Assembly (NCBI GenBank): GCA_002350625.1
Contig: DEFE01000044.1
Span: 23,101-69,627 of the forward strand
DNA: 46,527 nt
Source: Lachnospiraceae bacterium UBA2860
GTDB lineage: Bacteria > Bacillota > Clostridia > Lachnospirales > Lachnospiraceae
Direction of reading: 5' to 3'
The notes beneath the pieces were generated by a model. The model saw only the letters and a list, made by a program, of their open reading frames with translations. It was not told where the DNA came from and searched no databases. Below, piece after piece: positions 15,645-23,609 of this stretch (its first letter is position 1; each line of letters opens with the position of its first letter). A program made the translations under genes and the position numbers.

Positions 15645-17657
15645 TTATGACAGGGGGTCAGACCCCGTGTCATGTTTTCCGTGGAAAAACGCGTACACCT
15701 TCTCCGCCGCCGGGCGGTTCATCGAGGGCGCGTGCGCGAGCTCCTCCATAGAGGCGTCGCGGATCGCCTCAAGAGAGCCGAAGCTCCTTAGAAGCGCCTT
15801 CCTCCGCGCGTCGCCGATCCCCTCGATCTCATCGAGCAGCGAGTGCACCTGCCCCTTGCTGCGCAGGAGCCTGTGATACTCGATGGCAAAGCGGTGCGCC
15901 TCGTCCTGTATGCGCGTGATCAGCTTAAAGCCCTCCGAGGCGGTGTCGATCGGCACCTCCTCATCCCTGAACCAGATCCCGCGCGTCCGGTGGAAATCAT
16001 CCTTGACCATGCCAGCGACCGGAATCGCAAGGCCGAGCGCCTCAAGCACGCGCTCCGCCACGTGCACCTGCCCCTTGCCGCCGTCCATCAGCACGACGTC
16101 CGGAAGCGCGGCGAAGCCCTCCGACGCCTCCTTCGCCCGCGTAAAGCGCCTCGTCAGAACCTCCTCCATCGAGGCGTAATCGTTCGGGCCCTCCACGGTG
16201 CGGATCCGGAATTTCCTGTAGTCGCTCCGCTTGGGTCTCCCCTTCTCGAAAACGATCATCGATCCGACCGCATCGAAGCCGCTGATGTTGGAAATGTCAT
16301 AGGCCTCCATGCGGTCGGCTTTCTCAAGACGGAGCAGATCCGCAATCTCCTTCACGGCGCCCGTCGTCCGCTGCGCCTCGCGAATGAGGCGGTCCCGGTC
16401 GCGCGCGAGCGTGTTCGCGGCATTTTCATGCGCCATCTCAACCAGCTTTTCCTTCATACCGCGCTGCGGCACGCGGATCTGCACGCGGCTTCCGCGCTTC
16501 CTGCTCAGCCACTCCTCTAAAAGCGCGCGGTCCGCCGGCTCCTCCTCAAGCATCAGCTCCTTCGGCACAAATGGCGTCCCGCCGTAGTACTGGGAAATAA
16601 AACTGGAAAGAATCTTCGGGCGGTCCCGCTCGTCTTCCGCCGTGAGGAAAAAATGCTCCCTTCCGATCAGCTTGCCGCCGCGCACGAAAAAGACCTGCAC
16701 AACCGCCTCGCATTTTCTCTCCGCTTCCTCTGCCGCGTACTTCGTATCCTTCGCAAATGCCTCGTCCGCCGCCGTAACGGCCGCAGTTGCAGCGTTCTCT
16801 GCCTGATCTTCCTCCGCCGCATCCGCAGCGCTCTCCGTCTGTTCTCCCGCGGGAGCTGCGGCGGCCGCGGTCGCCACGGCGATGATGTCGCGGTCGTCCC
16901 CGTCCGCGGACGTGATCTTCTGCCGCTCTCCCACCGTGCGGATGCTCTCGATGAGGTCCCGGTACGCGGCGGCCTCCTCAAAGCGCATCTCCTCCGCGGC
17001 CGCCTGCATCTTTTCCGTCAGCGCGGCAATCTCCGTCTTCACGTCGCCGTTCAGAAAAGCGACGGCAGCATCGACATGCGCGCGGTAAGCCTCCTCACTG
17101 ATCCATCCCTGGCAGGGCGCGTCGCACTGGCCGATATGGTGATAGAGACAGGGGCGCTCCTTGCCCTGCGCCTCGGGCAGCCGCTTGGAACAGGAGCGGA
17201 TCTTGTAGAGCCTTCTCAGAAGCTCAATCGTGTCGCGCACCGCCCCCGCCGTCGGATAGGGGCCGTAGTACTTGGAGCTGTCCTTCTTCATCTGCCGCGC
17301 GATCAGAATACGCGGAAATGGCTCCCCCAGCGTCACGCGGATATACGGGTAGCTCTTGTCGTCCTTCAGCATCGTGTTGAACTTCGGCCGGTGCTCCTTG
17401 ATCAGATTCGATTCCAGCACGAGCGCCTCCAGCTCCGAGTCCGTCACGATGTACTCAAAGTGATCGATCTCGGACACCATGCGGATGACCTTCGGCGACT
17501 TGCCGCGCCTGCTCTGAAAATACTGGCGCACGCGGTTCTTCAGCGACACCGCTTTTCCGACATATATGATCACATCATGCACGTCGTGCATGATGTAAAC
17601 GCCGGGTCTCCCCGGAAGCTTCTTCAGTTCCTCTTCGATATTAAAATCCGCACTCAT
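15645..17657 (-). CDS. uvrC: Excinuclease ABC subunit C
   Basis: UvrC makes both incisions in nucleotide excision repair. The 670-residue protein has the GIY-YIG domain (about 13-92; GVYIM and IIYVGKA), a cysteine-rich segment (about 156-182), the UVR helical hairpin (about 205-240), the RNase H-like 3'-half (block YDISNISG) and C-terminal helix-hairpin-helix motifs (IEGIGDARRKALL). Two oddities: an Ala/Glu-rich insertion of about 55 residues (262-316) splits the conserved junction between DIIAVA and VVQVFFVRGGK, and the last nine residues plus stop come from a REP-like palindrome. It overlaps the ftsH stop by 4 nt. Confidence 0.95.
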   Translation of the reverse strand: MSADFNIEEELKKLPGRPGVYIMHDVHDVIIYVGKAVSLKNRVRQYFQSRRGKSPKVIRMVSEIDHFEYIVTDSELEALVLESNLIKEHRPKFNTMLKDDKSYPYIRVTLGEPFPRILIARQMKKDSSKYYGPYPTAGAVRDTIELLRRLYKIRSCSKRLPEAQGKERPCLYHHIGQCDAPCQGWISEEAYRAHVDAAVAFLNGDVKTEIAALTEKMQAAAEEMRFEEAAAYRDLIESIRTVGERQKITSADGDDRDIIAVATAAAAAPAGEQTESAADAAEEDQAENAATAAVTAADEAFAKDTKYAAEEAERKCEAVVQVFFVRGGKLIGREHFFLTAEDERDRPKILSSFISQYYGGTPFVPKELMLEEEPADRALLEEWLSRKRGSRVQIRVPQRGMKEKLVEMAHENAANTLARDRDRLIREAQRTTGAVKEIADLLRLEKADRMEAYDISNISGFDAVGSMIVFEKGRPKRSDYRKFRIRTVEGPNDYASMEEVLTRRFTRAKEASEGFAALPDVVLMDGGKGQVHVAERVLEALGLAIPVAGMVKDDFHRTRGIWFRDEEVPIDTASEGFKLITRIQDEAHRFAIEYHRLLRSKGQVHSLLDEIEGIGDARRKALLRSFGSLEAIRDASMEELAHAPSMNRPAAEKVYAFFHGKHDTGSDPLS
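15647..15673. repeat. REP-like 27-bp palindrome, copy 2, inside uvrC 3' end
   Basis: This is the second copy of the palindrome at 2885-2911, in inverse orientation and differing at one of 27 positions. Read on the minus strand it encodes the uvrC C-terminal residues HDTGSDPLS and most of the stop codon. A hairpin here could also stabilise the mRNA 3' end, but there is no T-run for a classical terminator. Confidence 0.75.
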
Positions 17658-19642
17658 ACCAGGGTGGTCTCTTCGCGGGCGTCCTCCGCCTCTTCCGCGG
17701 CCGGCTCGCCGGCCGCCGCAGCATTTCCCGCATCCGCAGCCGGCTGCGCTGCGTCCGTCGTCTGCGCCTTCCCGGCATTTGTCTCCGTCCCGGATATGCC
17801 TTCCACCTCGCGGAAGATCTGCATGAATTCCTTGCCGGTGATCGTCTCCCGCTCGATCAGGTACTCCGCGATGCGGTCAAGCGCCTCTCTGTGCTCCCTG
17901 AGCAGGCGCAGCGCCTCCTCGTAGCTCCTTTTAAGCAGCGCCATGACCTCGTGGTCGATCTCCGTCGCCGTCTGGTCGCCGCAGTTGAGGATGACCCTGC
18001 CGTCCAGATACTGGTTCTGCTGGGAGGCGAGCCCCATGAGGCCGAACTTCTCCGACATGCCGTACTGCGTGATCATCGCGCGCGCGATCGCCGTCGCCTG
18101 CTCGATATCATTCGCAGCGCCGGTCGTCACAGTGTCAAAAACGATCTCCTCCGCCGCCCTGCCGCCGAGAGAGACGACGAGGCGGGCCTCGAGTTCCTTC
18201 TTCGAATTCAGGTATTTCTCTTCCTCAGGCACCTGCAGCACGTAGCCGAGCGCGCCCATCGTGCGCGGAATAATCGTGATCTTCTGCACCGGCTCCGCAT
18301 TCTTCTGCAGAGCCGTAAGAAGCGCGTGTCCCACCTCGTGGTAGGAAACGATGCGGCGCTCCTTCGGCCCGAGGATCCTGTCCTTCTTCTCCTTGCCGAC
18401 GAGAACGACCTCGACGGCGTCGAGCAGATCCTTCTGGCAGACCGTCTGCCTGCCGCGTTTAACGGCCAAAATGGCGGCCTCATTGATCATGTTGGCAAGA
18501 TCTGAGCCCACGGCGCCGCCGGTCGCCAGCGCGATTGCGTCGAGGTCAACCGTGTCGTCCATCAGCACGTCCTTGGCGTGCACCTTGAGAATCGCGACGC
18601 GCCCTTTGAGATCCGGGCGGTCCACGATGATGCGCCTGTCAAAGCGCCCCGGCCGAAGGAGGGCCGGATCCAGCACTTCCGGCCGGTTCGTGGCCGCGAT
18701 GATGAGCAGGCCCTTTGACGAGTCGAAGCCGTCCATCTCCGCGAGGAGCTGGTTCAGCGTCTGCTCGCGCTCGTCGTTTCCGCCGCCGTACTTGCCGCCG
18801 TCGCGGGTCTTGCCGATGGCGTCGATCTCATCGATGAAGATAATGCAGGGCGCGTTCTTCTTCGCCTCCTCAAAGAGATCCCGCACGCGGCTCGCGCCGA
18901 CGCCGACGAACATCTCCACAAACTCCGATCCGGACAGGGAGAAGAAAGGCACGTCCGCCTCCCCCGCGACCGCTCTCGCGAGCAGCGTCTTGCCGGTGCC
19001 GGGAGGCCCGACGAGCAGCGCTCCCTTCGGGAGCTTCGCGCCGATGGATACATAGCGCGCCGGATCATGCAGGAAGCCGACGACCTCCTGCAGGGATTCC
19101 TTGGCCTCATCCTCGCCTGCCACGTCCTTAAATGTCACGCCCGTGTTCTTCTGGACATAGCTCCTCGCGCGGCTGCGGCCGACGCCCATCACGCCGCCGC
19201 CCCTTCCCATGCGGCCCATGAACAGATTGAGCACGAGCATAAAGAGCGCAAACGGGATCACAAAGCTGAGGATCGTCCCGACGAGCTCGCCGACCACACT
19301 TGTCTCCTTGGCCGAGAAGGTGACGCCGGCTTTAGTAAGGCGCTCCGTCAGCGCCGTCAGGTCCTCCGTCCGGACAGTATAATAGCGCATGAGACCGCTT
19401 ACGGTGCCCGAACCGGCCGGCGTGATATCCAGGGTATCCGTCTTGATCACGACGGACTTCACCTTTCCCGCATCCAGCATGCTGATAAATTCGTCGTACG
19501 TGACCTTCCGCGAGGTGCTGTCGCCGATGAAGCCGGAAAACGCACTCATGCAAAGCAGGGAGACCAGCACGCACACAAGAAGAATCAGCAGAAACTGCCG
19601 GTTCCTGTTATTGTCGTTTTTCTGACCGTTCTGATTATCCAT
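17654..19642 (-). CDS. ftsH: ATP-dependent zinc metalloprotease FtsH
   Basis: This is a membrane-bound AAA protease for quality control. The protein has 662 residues from the ATG at 19642, which has a GGGAGGTGG Shine-Dalgarno; a ten-codon upstream extension is rejected. Two membrane helices (about 17-36 and 119-142) bracket a small external domain. The AAA module has Walker A GPPGTGKT (212-219), Walker B IIFIDEID (267-274) and the second region of homology with ATNRPEVLD and RPGRFDR. The protease zinc motif is HEVGH (435-439). The tail after about 615 is Ala/Glu-rich, low complexity and probably disordered. Overlap with uvrC by 4 nt is unusual for this pair. Confidence 0.96.
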   Translation of the reverse strand: MDNQNGQKNDNNRNRQFLLILLVCVLVSLLCMSAFSGFIGDSTSRKVTYDEFISMLDAGKVKSVVIKTDTLDITPAGSGTVSGLMRYYTVRTEDLTALTERLTKAGVTFSAKETSVVGELVGTILSFVIPFALFMLVLNLFMGRMGRGGGVMGVGRSRARSYVQKNTGVTFKDVAGEDEAKESLQEVVGFLHDPARYVSIGAKLPKGALLVGPPGTGKTLLARAVAGEADVPFFSLSGSEFVEMFVGVGASRVRDLFEEAKKNAPCIIFIDEIDAIGKTRDGGKYGGGNDEREQTLNQLLAEMDGFDSSKGLLIIAATNRPEVLDPALLRPGRFDRRIIVDRPDLKGRVAILKVHAKDVLMDDTVDLDAIALATGGAVGSDLANMINEAAILAVKRGRQTVCQKDLLDAVEVVLVGKEKKDRILGPKERRIVSYHEVGHALLTALQKNAEPVQKITIIPRTMGALGYVLQVPEEEKYLNSKKELEARLVVSLGGRAAEEIVFDTVTTGAANDIEQATAIARAMITQYGMSEKFGLMGLASQQNQYLDGRVILNCGDQTATEIDHEVMALLKRSYEEALRLLREHREALDRIAEYLIERETITGKEFMQIFREVEGISGTETNAGKAQTTDAAQPAADAGNAAAAGEPAAEEAEDAREETTLV

Positions 19643-19816
19643 AGATTCCACCTCCCGGAATCCTAATTTCAAACTTGACTTACCGTTTCCGGATGCGAAT
19701 TCCGCAGCCTCATGCCTTCGGCATTCGCTGACGGTATCCGGCTCCGGAGGCGGCTCAATGAAGCCGCCGCAAAGCTCCCCGTCATTTTACCACGAAACGC
19801 AAGGAGGGGCGAGTAT
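19643..19816 (-). other. ftsH 5' spacer with nested hairpins
   Basis: The spacer upstream of ftsH contains complementary CCGGAT/ATCCGG arms (19689-19694 with 19736-19741) enclosing shorter GCTG/CAGC and ATGCC/GGCAT stems, and a separate GGCGGCT/AGCCGCC hairpin near 19751-19770. A TAAAAT -10-like box lies near 19795 without a convincing -35. This may be a structured leader, but pairing in GC-rich DNA is common by chance. Confidence 0.3.
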
Positions 19817-19845
19817 AAAAAAACAACCGGAGCTTAGCTCCGGCT
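19817..19845 (-). terminator. Rho-independent terminator of the ribosomal run
   Basis: On the minus strand, CCGGAGC and GCTCCGG (19827-19833 with 19837-19843) form a 7-bp stem with a 3-nt loop, followed by a T-rich tract with seven consecutive T (19817-19823). It lies about 30 nt after the rplQ stop and ends the S10-spc-alpha run before ftsH. Confidence 0.88.
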
Positions 19846-19876
19846 GTCTGATAAGATCATGCATATAAGAAGCGGT

Positions 19877-20413
19877 TCATACCAGCTCGAGAAGAACCTT
19901 CATGGCTCCGTCGCCCGGGCGCTGCGCGATCTTGACGATCCGCGTATAGCCGCCGTTCCTGTTCGTGTACTTCGGCGCAATCTCGGTGAACATCTTCTCG
20001 GCCATATCGATCTTCTTCGTGCCCTTCTTGCGGCCCTTGCCGGCTGTCGGGACTTCCGTGACCGGATAGAAAACCTTGTTCATCTTTCTTCTTGCATGAA
20101 GTCTGGACGGAAGATCCTTCTTGATCTCCTTCTGCTCTTCGAGATAAACCGTGACCTTCTTGCCGTCTTTCTCTTCCTTCACGCGCTTGCCTGTGGCGTC
20201 CTTCTTCGGGACCTTGCAGGTGACGGTGACATTTTCAAAGTTGTCCTGTTCCTTCACTGCGAGAGCGATGAGCCCTTCGGCGATCCTCGCCACTTCCTTA
20301 GCCTTGGCTTCCGTCGTGATGATGTGGCCGTGGTAAAGCAGTGCCGTGACCTGGTTTCTGAGTAATGCTTTTCTCTGTGCAGCTGTTCTGCTCAGTTTTC
20401 TGTAACCTGACAT
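19877..20413 (-). CDS. rplQ: 50S ribosomal protein L17
   Basis: L17 is a large-subunit protein near the exit tunnel. The start (YRKLSRTAAQRKALLRNQVTALL) and the end (NRNGGYTRIVKIAQRPGDGA) are canonical. The protein is 178 residues, against about 120-130 in most bacteria. The surplus is a charged insertion at about 55-103, rich in Lys/Glu with short beta-prone stretches, and a Lys/Gly-rich one at about 117-135, before and after the conserved LHARRKMNK segment. Such enlarged L17 forms are known in Lachnospiraceae. It is the last gene of the alpha operon. Confidence 0.96.
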   Translation of the reverse strand: MSGYRKLSRTAAQRKALLRNQVTALLYHGHIITTEAKAKEVARIAEGLIALAVKEQDNFENVTVTCKVPKKDATGKRVKEEKDGKKVTVYLEEQKEIKKDLPSRLHARRKMNKVFYPVTEVPTAGKGRKKGTKKIDMAEKMFTEIAPKYTNRNGGYTRIVKIAQRPGDGAMKVLLELV

Positions 20414-20490
20414 GTTGTGTTTATCCTCCTAATGACGGTGCGCTTAACCCGCCGTGCGCATCGGGCTTACCGGCGGAGCGTGATGAACCG

Positions 20491-21447
20491 TTACTCCTCG
20501 CTCGGTCTGAGCTGGAGACCCAGCTCCTTCAGCTTCGCGAGTACTTCCTCGAGGGACTTGCGGCCCAGGTTCCGGACCTTCATCATATCCTCGGAAGTCT
20601 TGTTGCAGAGCTCTTCGACTGTATTGATGCCTGCTCTCTTTAAGCAGTTGTAGGAACGGACCGACAGCTCGAGCTCGTCGATATTCATCTCGAGCACTTT
20701 TTCCTTCTCGTTGTCTTCCTTCTCGATCATGACCTCCGCCGTCTTCGCGGTCTCCGTCAGATCGATGAAGAGACGCAGATGCTCGCTCAGCACCTTGGCG
20801 GCCAGAGAGACCGCTTCCTCAGGGCTGAGTGTGCCGCGCGTCCAGACGTCAAGCGTCAGCTTGTCATAGTCTGTCTGCTGGCCGACACGCGTGTTCTCCA
20901 CGTTCATGTTGACGCGGTCAACAGGCGTGTAGATAGCGTCCACGGCGATGACGCCGATCGGCTGATCCTCGGCCTTGCCCTTGTCCGCGCTCACATAGCC
21001 GCGGCCCTTCGTGATCGTGATCTCGATGTTGAGCTTGCAGTCAGCGCTGTCAAGCGTCGCGATCACCTGATCCGGATTCATGATCTCGATGTCGGAATCG
21101 ACCTGTATATCGGAGGCGCGGACAACGCCCTCGCCCTCGAACTCGATATAGGCGGTCTTCGGCTCGTCGGTCTCCGAGTTGTTGCGGATGGCGAGCGTCT
21201 TCAGGTTCATGATGATCTCGGAGACGTCTTCCTTGACGCCCGGGATCGGGCTGAACTCATGGAGAACACCGTCGATCTTGACCTGGCTGATCGCTGCGCC
21301 CGGAAGGGAGGAAAGCATGATTCTTCTCAGCGAATTGCCGAGCGTCGTGCCGTAGCCTCTCTCAAGCGGCTCCACGATAAAGCGGCCATAGTGCTTGTCG
21401 GATGACAGCTCCTCGATAGAAATTTTCGGTTTGTTGAAATCAAACAC
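20491..21447 (-). CDS. rpoA: DNA-directed RNA polymerase subunit alpha
   Basis: The RNA polymerase alpha subunit, 318 residues. The N-terminal assembly domain has FIVEPLERGYGTTLGNSLRR and LPGAAISQVKIDGVLHEF. The C-terminal domain (about 250-318), which contacts UP elements and activators, carries LELSVRSYNCLKRAGINTVEEL and RNLGRKSLEEV. It lies between rpsD and rplQ as in the standard alpha operon. Confidence 0.98.
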   Translation of the reverse strand: MFDFNKPKISIEELSSDKHYGRFIVEPLERGYGTTLGNSLRRIMLSSLPGAAISQVKIDGVLHEFSPIPGVKEDVSEIIMNLKTLAIRNNSETDEPKTAYIEFEGEGVVRASDIQVDSDIEIMNPDQVIATLDSADCKLNIEITITKGRGYVSADKGKAEDQPIGVIAVDAIYTPVDRVNMNVENTRVGQQTDYDKLTLDVWTRGTLSPEEAVSLAAKVLSEHLRLFIDLTETAKTAEVMIEKEDNEKEKVLEMNIDELELSVRSYNCLKRAGINTVEELCNKTSEDMMKVRNLGRKSLEEVLAKLKELGLQLRPSEE

Positions 21448-21497
21448 TAAGATTCCCTCCTTAAGGTTTTGGGTTTATGAAGGGTTATTTACACGAT

Positions 21498-22100
21498 TTA
21501 TTTGCTGTACAACTCGACGATGAGCATCTCGTTGACCGGGACGTCGATCGCGGATCTTGCCGGTACTTCCTTGATTGTGCCCGTGAGGTTCTCACTGTCG
21601 GCCTCAAGCCACTCCGGTACGGCTCTGCCGGCTGTCGCGGCGAGGATGCCGTTCTCCGCCTTATATCTCGCGGAGGATTTCTTCTTCTCCTTGATCTCGA
21701 TCTTGTCGCCCGCCTTGACCTGATAGGACGGGATGTTGACGCACTTGCCGTTGACGAGCACGTGCTTGTGATCGACGATCTGGCGGGCCTCACGTCTGGT
21801 TCTCGCAAAACCGAGGCGGAAGATGACGTTGTCGAGACGGAGCTCGAGCATGCGCATCAGGTTCTCGCCGGCCATGCCGGCCTGGCGGTCAGCCTTTTCA
21901 TAATAGTTGCGGAACGGCTTCTCAAGGACGCCGTAGATGAACTTTGCCTTCTGCTTCTCACGGAGCTGCTGGCCGTATTCGGACACCTTTCTGTTCGATC
22001 TGGTGAGCTTTCTCCATGACTGCTTGTCAATGCCGAGATACTGCGGCTCAATGCCCAGTGATCTGCATCTTTTGAGGACAGGTACTCTGTTTACTGCCAT
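21498..22100 (-). CDS. rpsD: 30S ribosomal protein S4
   Basis: A primary 16S binder, 200 residues. The S4 RNA-binding domain (about 90-150) has LRLDNVIFRLGFARTR and IVDHKHVLVNGK. The N-terminal region has KRCRSLGIEP but lacks the zinc-type CxxC arrangement. The C-terminal block IDVPVNEMLIVELYSK is canonical. It lies within the alpha operon. The 117-nt spacer upstream holds hairpins; S4 is an autogenous regulator in other bacteria, so this spacer is a possible site. Confidence 0.97.
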   Translation of the reverse strand: MAVNRVPVLKRCRSLGIEPQYLGIDKQSWRKLTRSNRKVSEYGQQLREKQKAKFIYGVLEKPFRNYYEKADRQAGMAGENLMRMLELRLDNVIFRLGFARTRREARQIVDHKHVLVNGKCVNIPSYQVKAGDKIEIKEKKKSSARYKAENGILAATAGRAVPEWLEADSENLTGTIKEVPARSAIDVPVNEMLIVELYSK

Positions 22101-22217
22101 TTCTTTTTAGGACCTCCTGCTTATAAAGCGATCGCGAAACAACAGCGCTTTGGTGTTGCCGCGTAAACTGTTAAGAATCCAATCTGTGATCTGAGATATC
22201 TCCTTAAGGACGCGCCG
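22101..22217 (-). promoter_or_regulatory. rpsK-rpsD spacer, possible S4 control site
   Basis: The 117-nt spacer before rpsD contains AAAGCG/CGCTTT arms (22125-22130 with 22146-22151) and a palindromic GAGATATCTC near 22189-22198, followed by an AGGAGG Shine-Dalgarno. Its length, in a run where most spacers are under 30 nt, and the known self-regulation of S4 in other bacteria suggest a control role. It was not matched to the described Bacillus S4 leader. Confidence 0.35.
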
Positions 22218-22616
22218 TCATACACGTCTGCGCTTCGGCGGACGGCATCCGTTGTGCGGTACCGGCGTGCAGTCCTTGATGCTGAGCACCTGAAGTCCGG
22301 CTGCGGAAAGCGCGCGGATCGCGGCTTCACGTCCCGATCCCGGACCCTTGACGAAGACGTCGACCGTCTTCAGACCATGGATGAGAGCGGCCTTTGTAGC
22401 CGTCTCCGCTGCCATCTGTGCTGCATAAGGAGTAGATTTCCTTGAACCGCGGAATCCCAGGCCGCCGGCCGATGCCCATGAAAGAGCATTGCCCTGTGCA
22501 TCCGTCAGCGTCACGATCGTGTTATTGAAGGATGACTGAATGTGTGCCTGTCCATGTTCAACGTTTTTCTTGACGCGGCGCTTTGCCGTCGTCTTTTTAT
22601 TTGACTTAGCTGCCAT
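22218..22616 (-). CDS. rpsK: 30S ribosomal protein S11
   Basis: A small-subunit platform protein, 132 residues. AHIQSSFNNTIVTLTDAQGN, GFRGSRKSTPYAAQ, the FVKGPGSGREAAIRAL block and the C-terminal PHNGCRPPKRRRV are all canonical. The N-terminal Lys/Arg-rich stretch is a usual extension. It follows rpsM in the alpha operon. Confidence 0.98.
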   Translation of the reverse strand: MAAKSNKKTTAKRRVKKNVEHGQAHIQSSFNNTIVTLTDAQGNALSWASAGGLGFRGSRKSTPYAAQMAAETATKAALIHGLKTVDVFVKGPGSGREAAIRALSAAGLQVLSIKDCTPVPHNGCRPPKRRRV

Positions 22617-22665
22617 AAAAACTAACCTACTTTCCTTTCCTCTGATTCAGAAATATCTCTTAATA

Positions 22666-23034
22666 TTACTTCTTCTTGTTCGCGACCGTACGTCTCGGTC
22701 CCTTACGTGTTCTTGCGTTATTCTTGGTATTCTGTCCACGGACCGGAAGTCCTTTTCTGTGGCGAATACCTCTGTAGCATCCGATTTCCTGAAGGCGCTT
22801 GATGTCCATAGCCACCTGTCTGCGAAGATCACCTTCCACGGTGCAGGTGTTGTCGATGACGTCCTTGAGCTTCGAGACTTCTTCGTCTGTCAGGTCGCGG
22901 ACGCGTGTGTCCGGATTGACGCCTGCTTCCGCAACGATGCGGGTAGCCTGGCTTCTGCCGATCCCATAGATATAGGTAAGACCGATCTCAATCCGCTTAT
23001 CTCTCGGTAAATCAACTCCAGCTAAACGAGCCAC
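22666..23034 (-). CDS. rpsM: 30S ribosomal protein S13
   Basis: A small-subunit head protein contacting the A/P-site tRNA region, 122 residues. MARLAGVDLPRDKRIEIGLT at the start, YGIGRSQA, and the C-terminal HRKGLPVRGQ followed by a basic tail match the family. The Shine-Dalgarno AGGAGG precedes the start, which some annotators place at GTG; the sequence shows GTG-Ala-Arg here. An unusually long structured leader lies upstream. Confidence 0.98.
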   Translation of the reverse strand: MARLAGVDLPRDKRIEIGLTYIYGIGRSQATRIVAEAGVNPDTRVRDLTDEEVSKLKDVIDNTCTVEGDLRRQVAMDIKRLQEIGCYRGIRHRKGLPVRGQNTKNNARTRKGPRRTVANKKK

Positions 23035-23353
23035 TTTTAATTCCTCCTGTTTCTCTTACAAACCTTTTTAAGTGATCCCCCGCCCTGCATATGAGGGATA
23101 TGCCTTCTCATGATGAGCGGGTGCCCTAATTGGGGTTTCGGGGATTTCGAAACCCAGCCAAGCCGTAAAGAACAAAGCATCATTTTTGTTCGGCCCGGCC
23201 TTTCCGGCGAAATGACGCGCCGGTATTAAGCACTATACATCGGCCAAAGGAGAAACCTGTCTCCGCATAGCTGATCTATAGGAACGATCCGCGCAGCCGC
23301 GCAGCAGACCGTATCTGGCTTAATGAACAATCGCGCAAAGAACGGACGAAGTG
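23035..23353 (-). promoter_or_regulatory. Structured 319-nt leader between rpmJ and rpsM
   Basis: This gene-free stretch is the longest non-coding gap inside the ribosomal run. On the minus strand it holds clear hairpins: GAACAAA/TTTGTTC (23170-23176 with 23185-23191), an 8-bp stem between 23133-23140 and 23148-23155, and GCATAT/ATATGC (23087-23092 with 23098-23103). CCCGC/GCGGG arms (23079-23083 with 23117-23121) enclose the last hairpin and a small CTCA/TGAG stem, giving a three-way junction shortly before the Shine-Dalgarno. No terminator T-run and no strong promoter were seen. It may be a ribosomal-protein-responsive leader; it was not recognised as a known family. Confidence 0.6.
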
Positions 23354-23467
23354 TCAGCCCTGTCTCTGCTTGTGCTTCGGATTCTCGCAGATAATGCGGA
23401 TGGATCCTTTTCTCTTGATGACCTTACACTTCTCGCACATCGGTTTGACCGAAGATCTTACCTTCAT
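23354..23467 (-). CDS. rpmJ: 50S ribosomal protein L36
   Basis: A 37-residue protein, too short for most open-frame screens. It begins MKVRSSVKPMCEKCKVIKR and ends NPKHKQRQG. The zinc ligands Cys11, Cys14, Cys27 and His32 are all present, so this is the zinc-binding form. A strong AAAGGAGG Shine-Dalgarno lies upstream. It is the first gene after the promoter at 23556-23584 and is followed by the long rpsM leader. Confidence 0.97.
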   Translation of the reverse strand: MKVRSSVKPMCEKCKVIKRKGSIRIICENPKHKQRQG

Positions 23468-23539
23468 CGGACGCCTCCTTTCTGTGATTTTTCAATAAGT
23501 TCCGCGCTTCCTTATGGCGACACAAATAGCGCCTCAAGC

Positions 23540-23572
23540 AAAAAGCGCGATATATAATATATCACGCTTTTT
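23540..23572. terminator. Symmetric terminator hairpin between infA and rpmJ
   Basis: A-run, stem GCGCGATATA (23545-23554), loop TAA, stem TATATCACGC (23558-23567) and T-run (23568-23572) make a 10-bp hairpin, with one G-T pair, that extends to 15 bp with the A/T flanks. It would work in either direction. It lies in the 142-nt gap after infA and overlaps the -10 box of the next promoter. Confidence 0.75.
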
Positions 23573-23584
23573 CGTCTATTGCAA
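23556..23584 (-). promoter_or_regulatory. Sigma-A promoter of the alpha operon
   Basis: TTGCAA (23579-23584) and TATATT (23556-23561) are exactly 17 nt apart on the minus strand. Start would be near 23549, inside the descending arm of the terminator hairpin, so transcripts begun here carry only half of it, while readthrough from infA carries all of it. The promoter would serve rpmJ-rpsM-rpsK-rpsD-rpoA-rplQ. Confidence 0.65.
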
Positions 23585-23609
23585 TCATGAATTGTAAAAA
23601 GCAGGCTTC

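Noticed and set aside
23170..23191. GAACAAA/TTTGTTC hairpin in the rpsM leader as a terminator
   Set aside because: The T and A runs are inside the stem or loop and no U-tract follows on the minus strand; it fits better as part of a structured leader.
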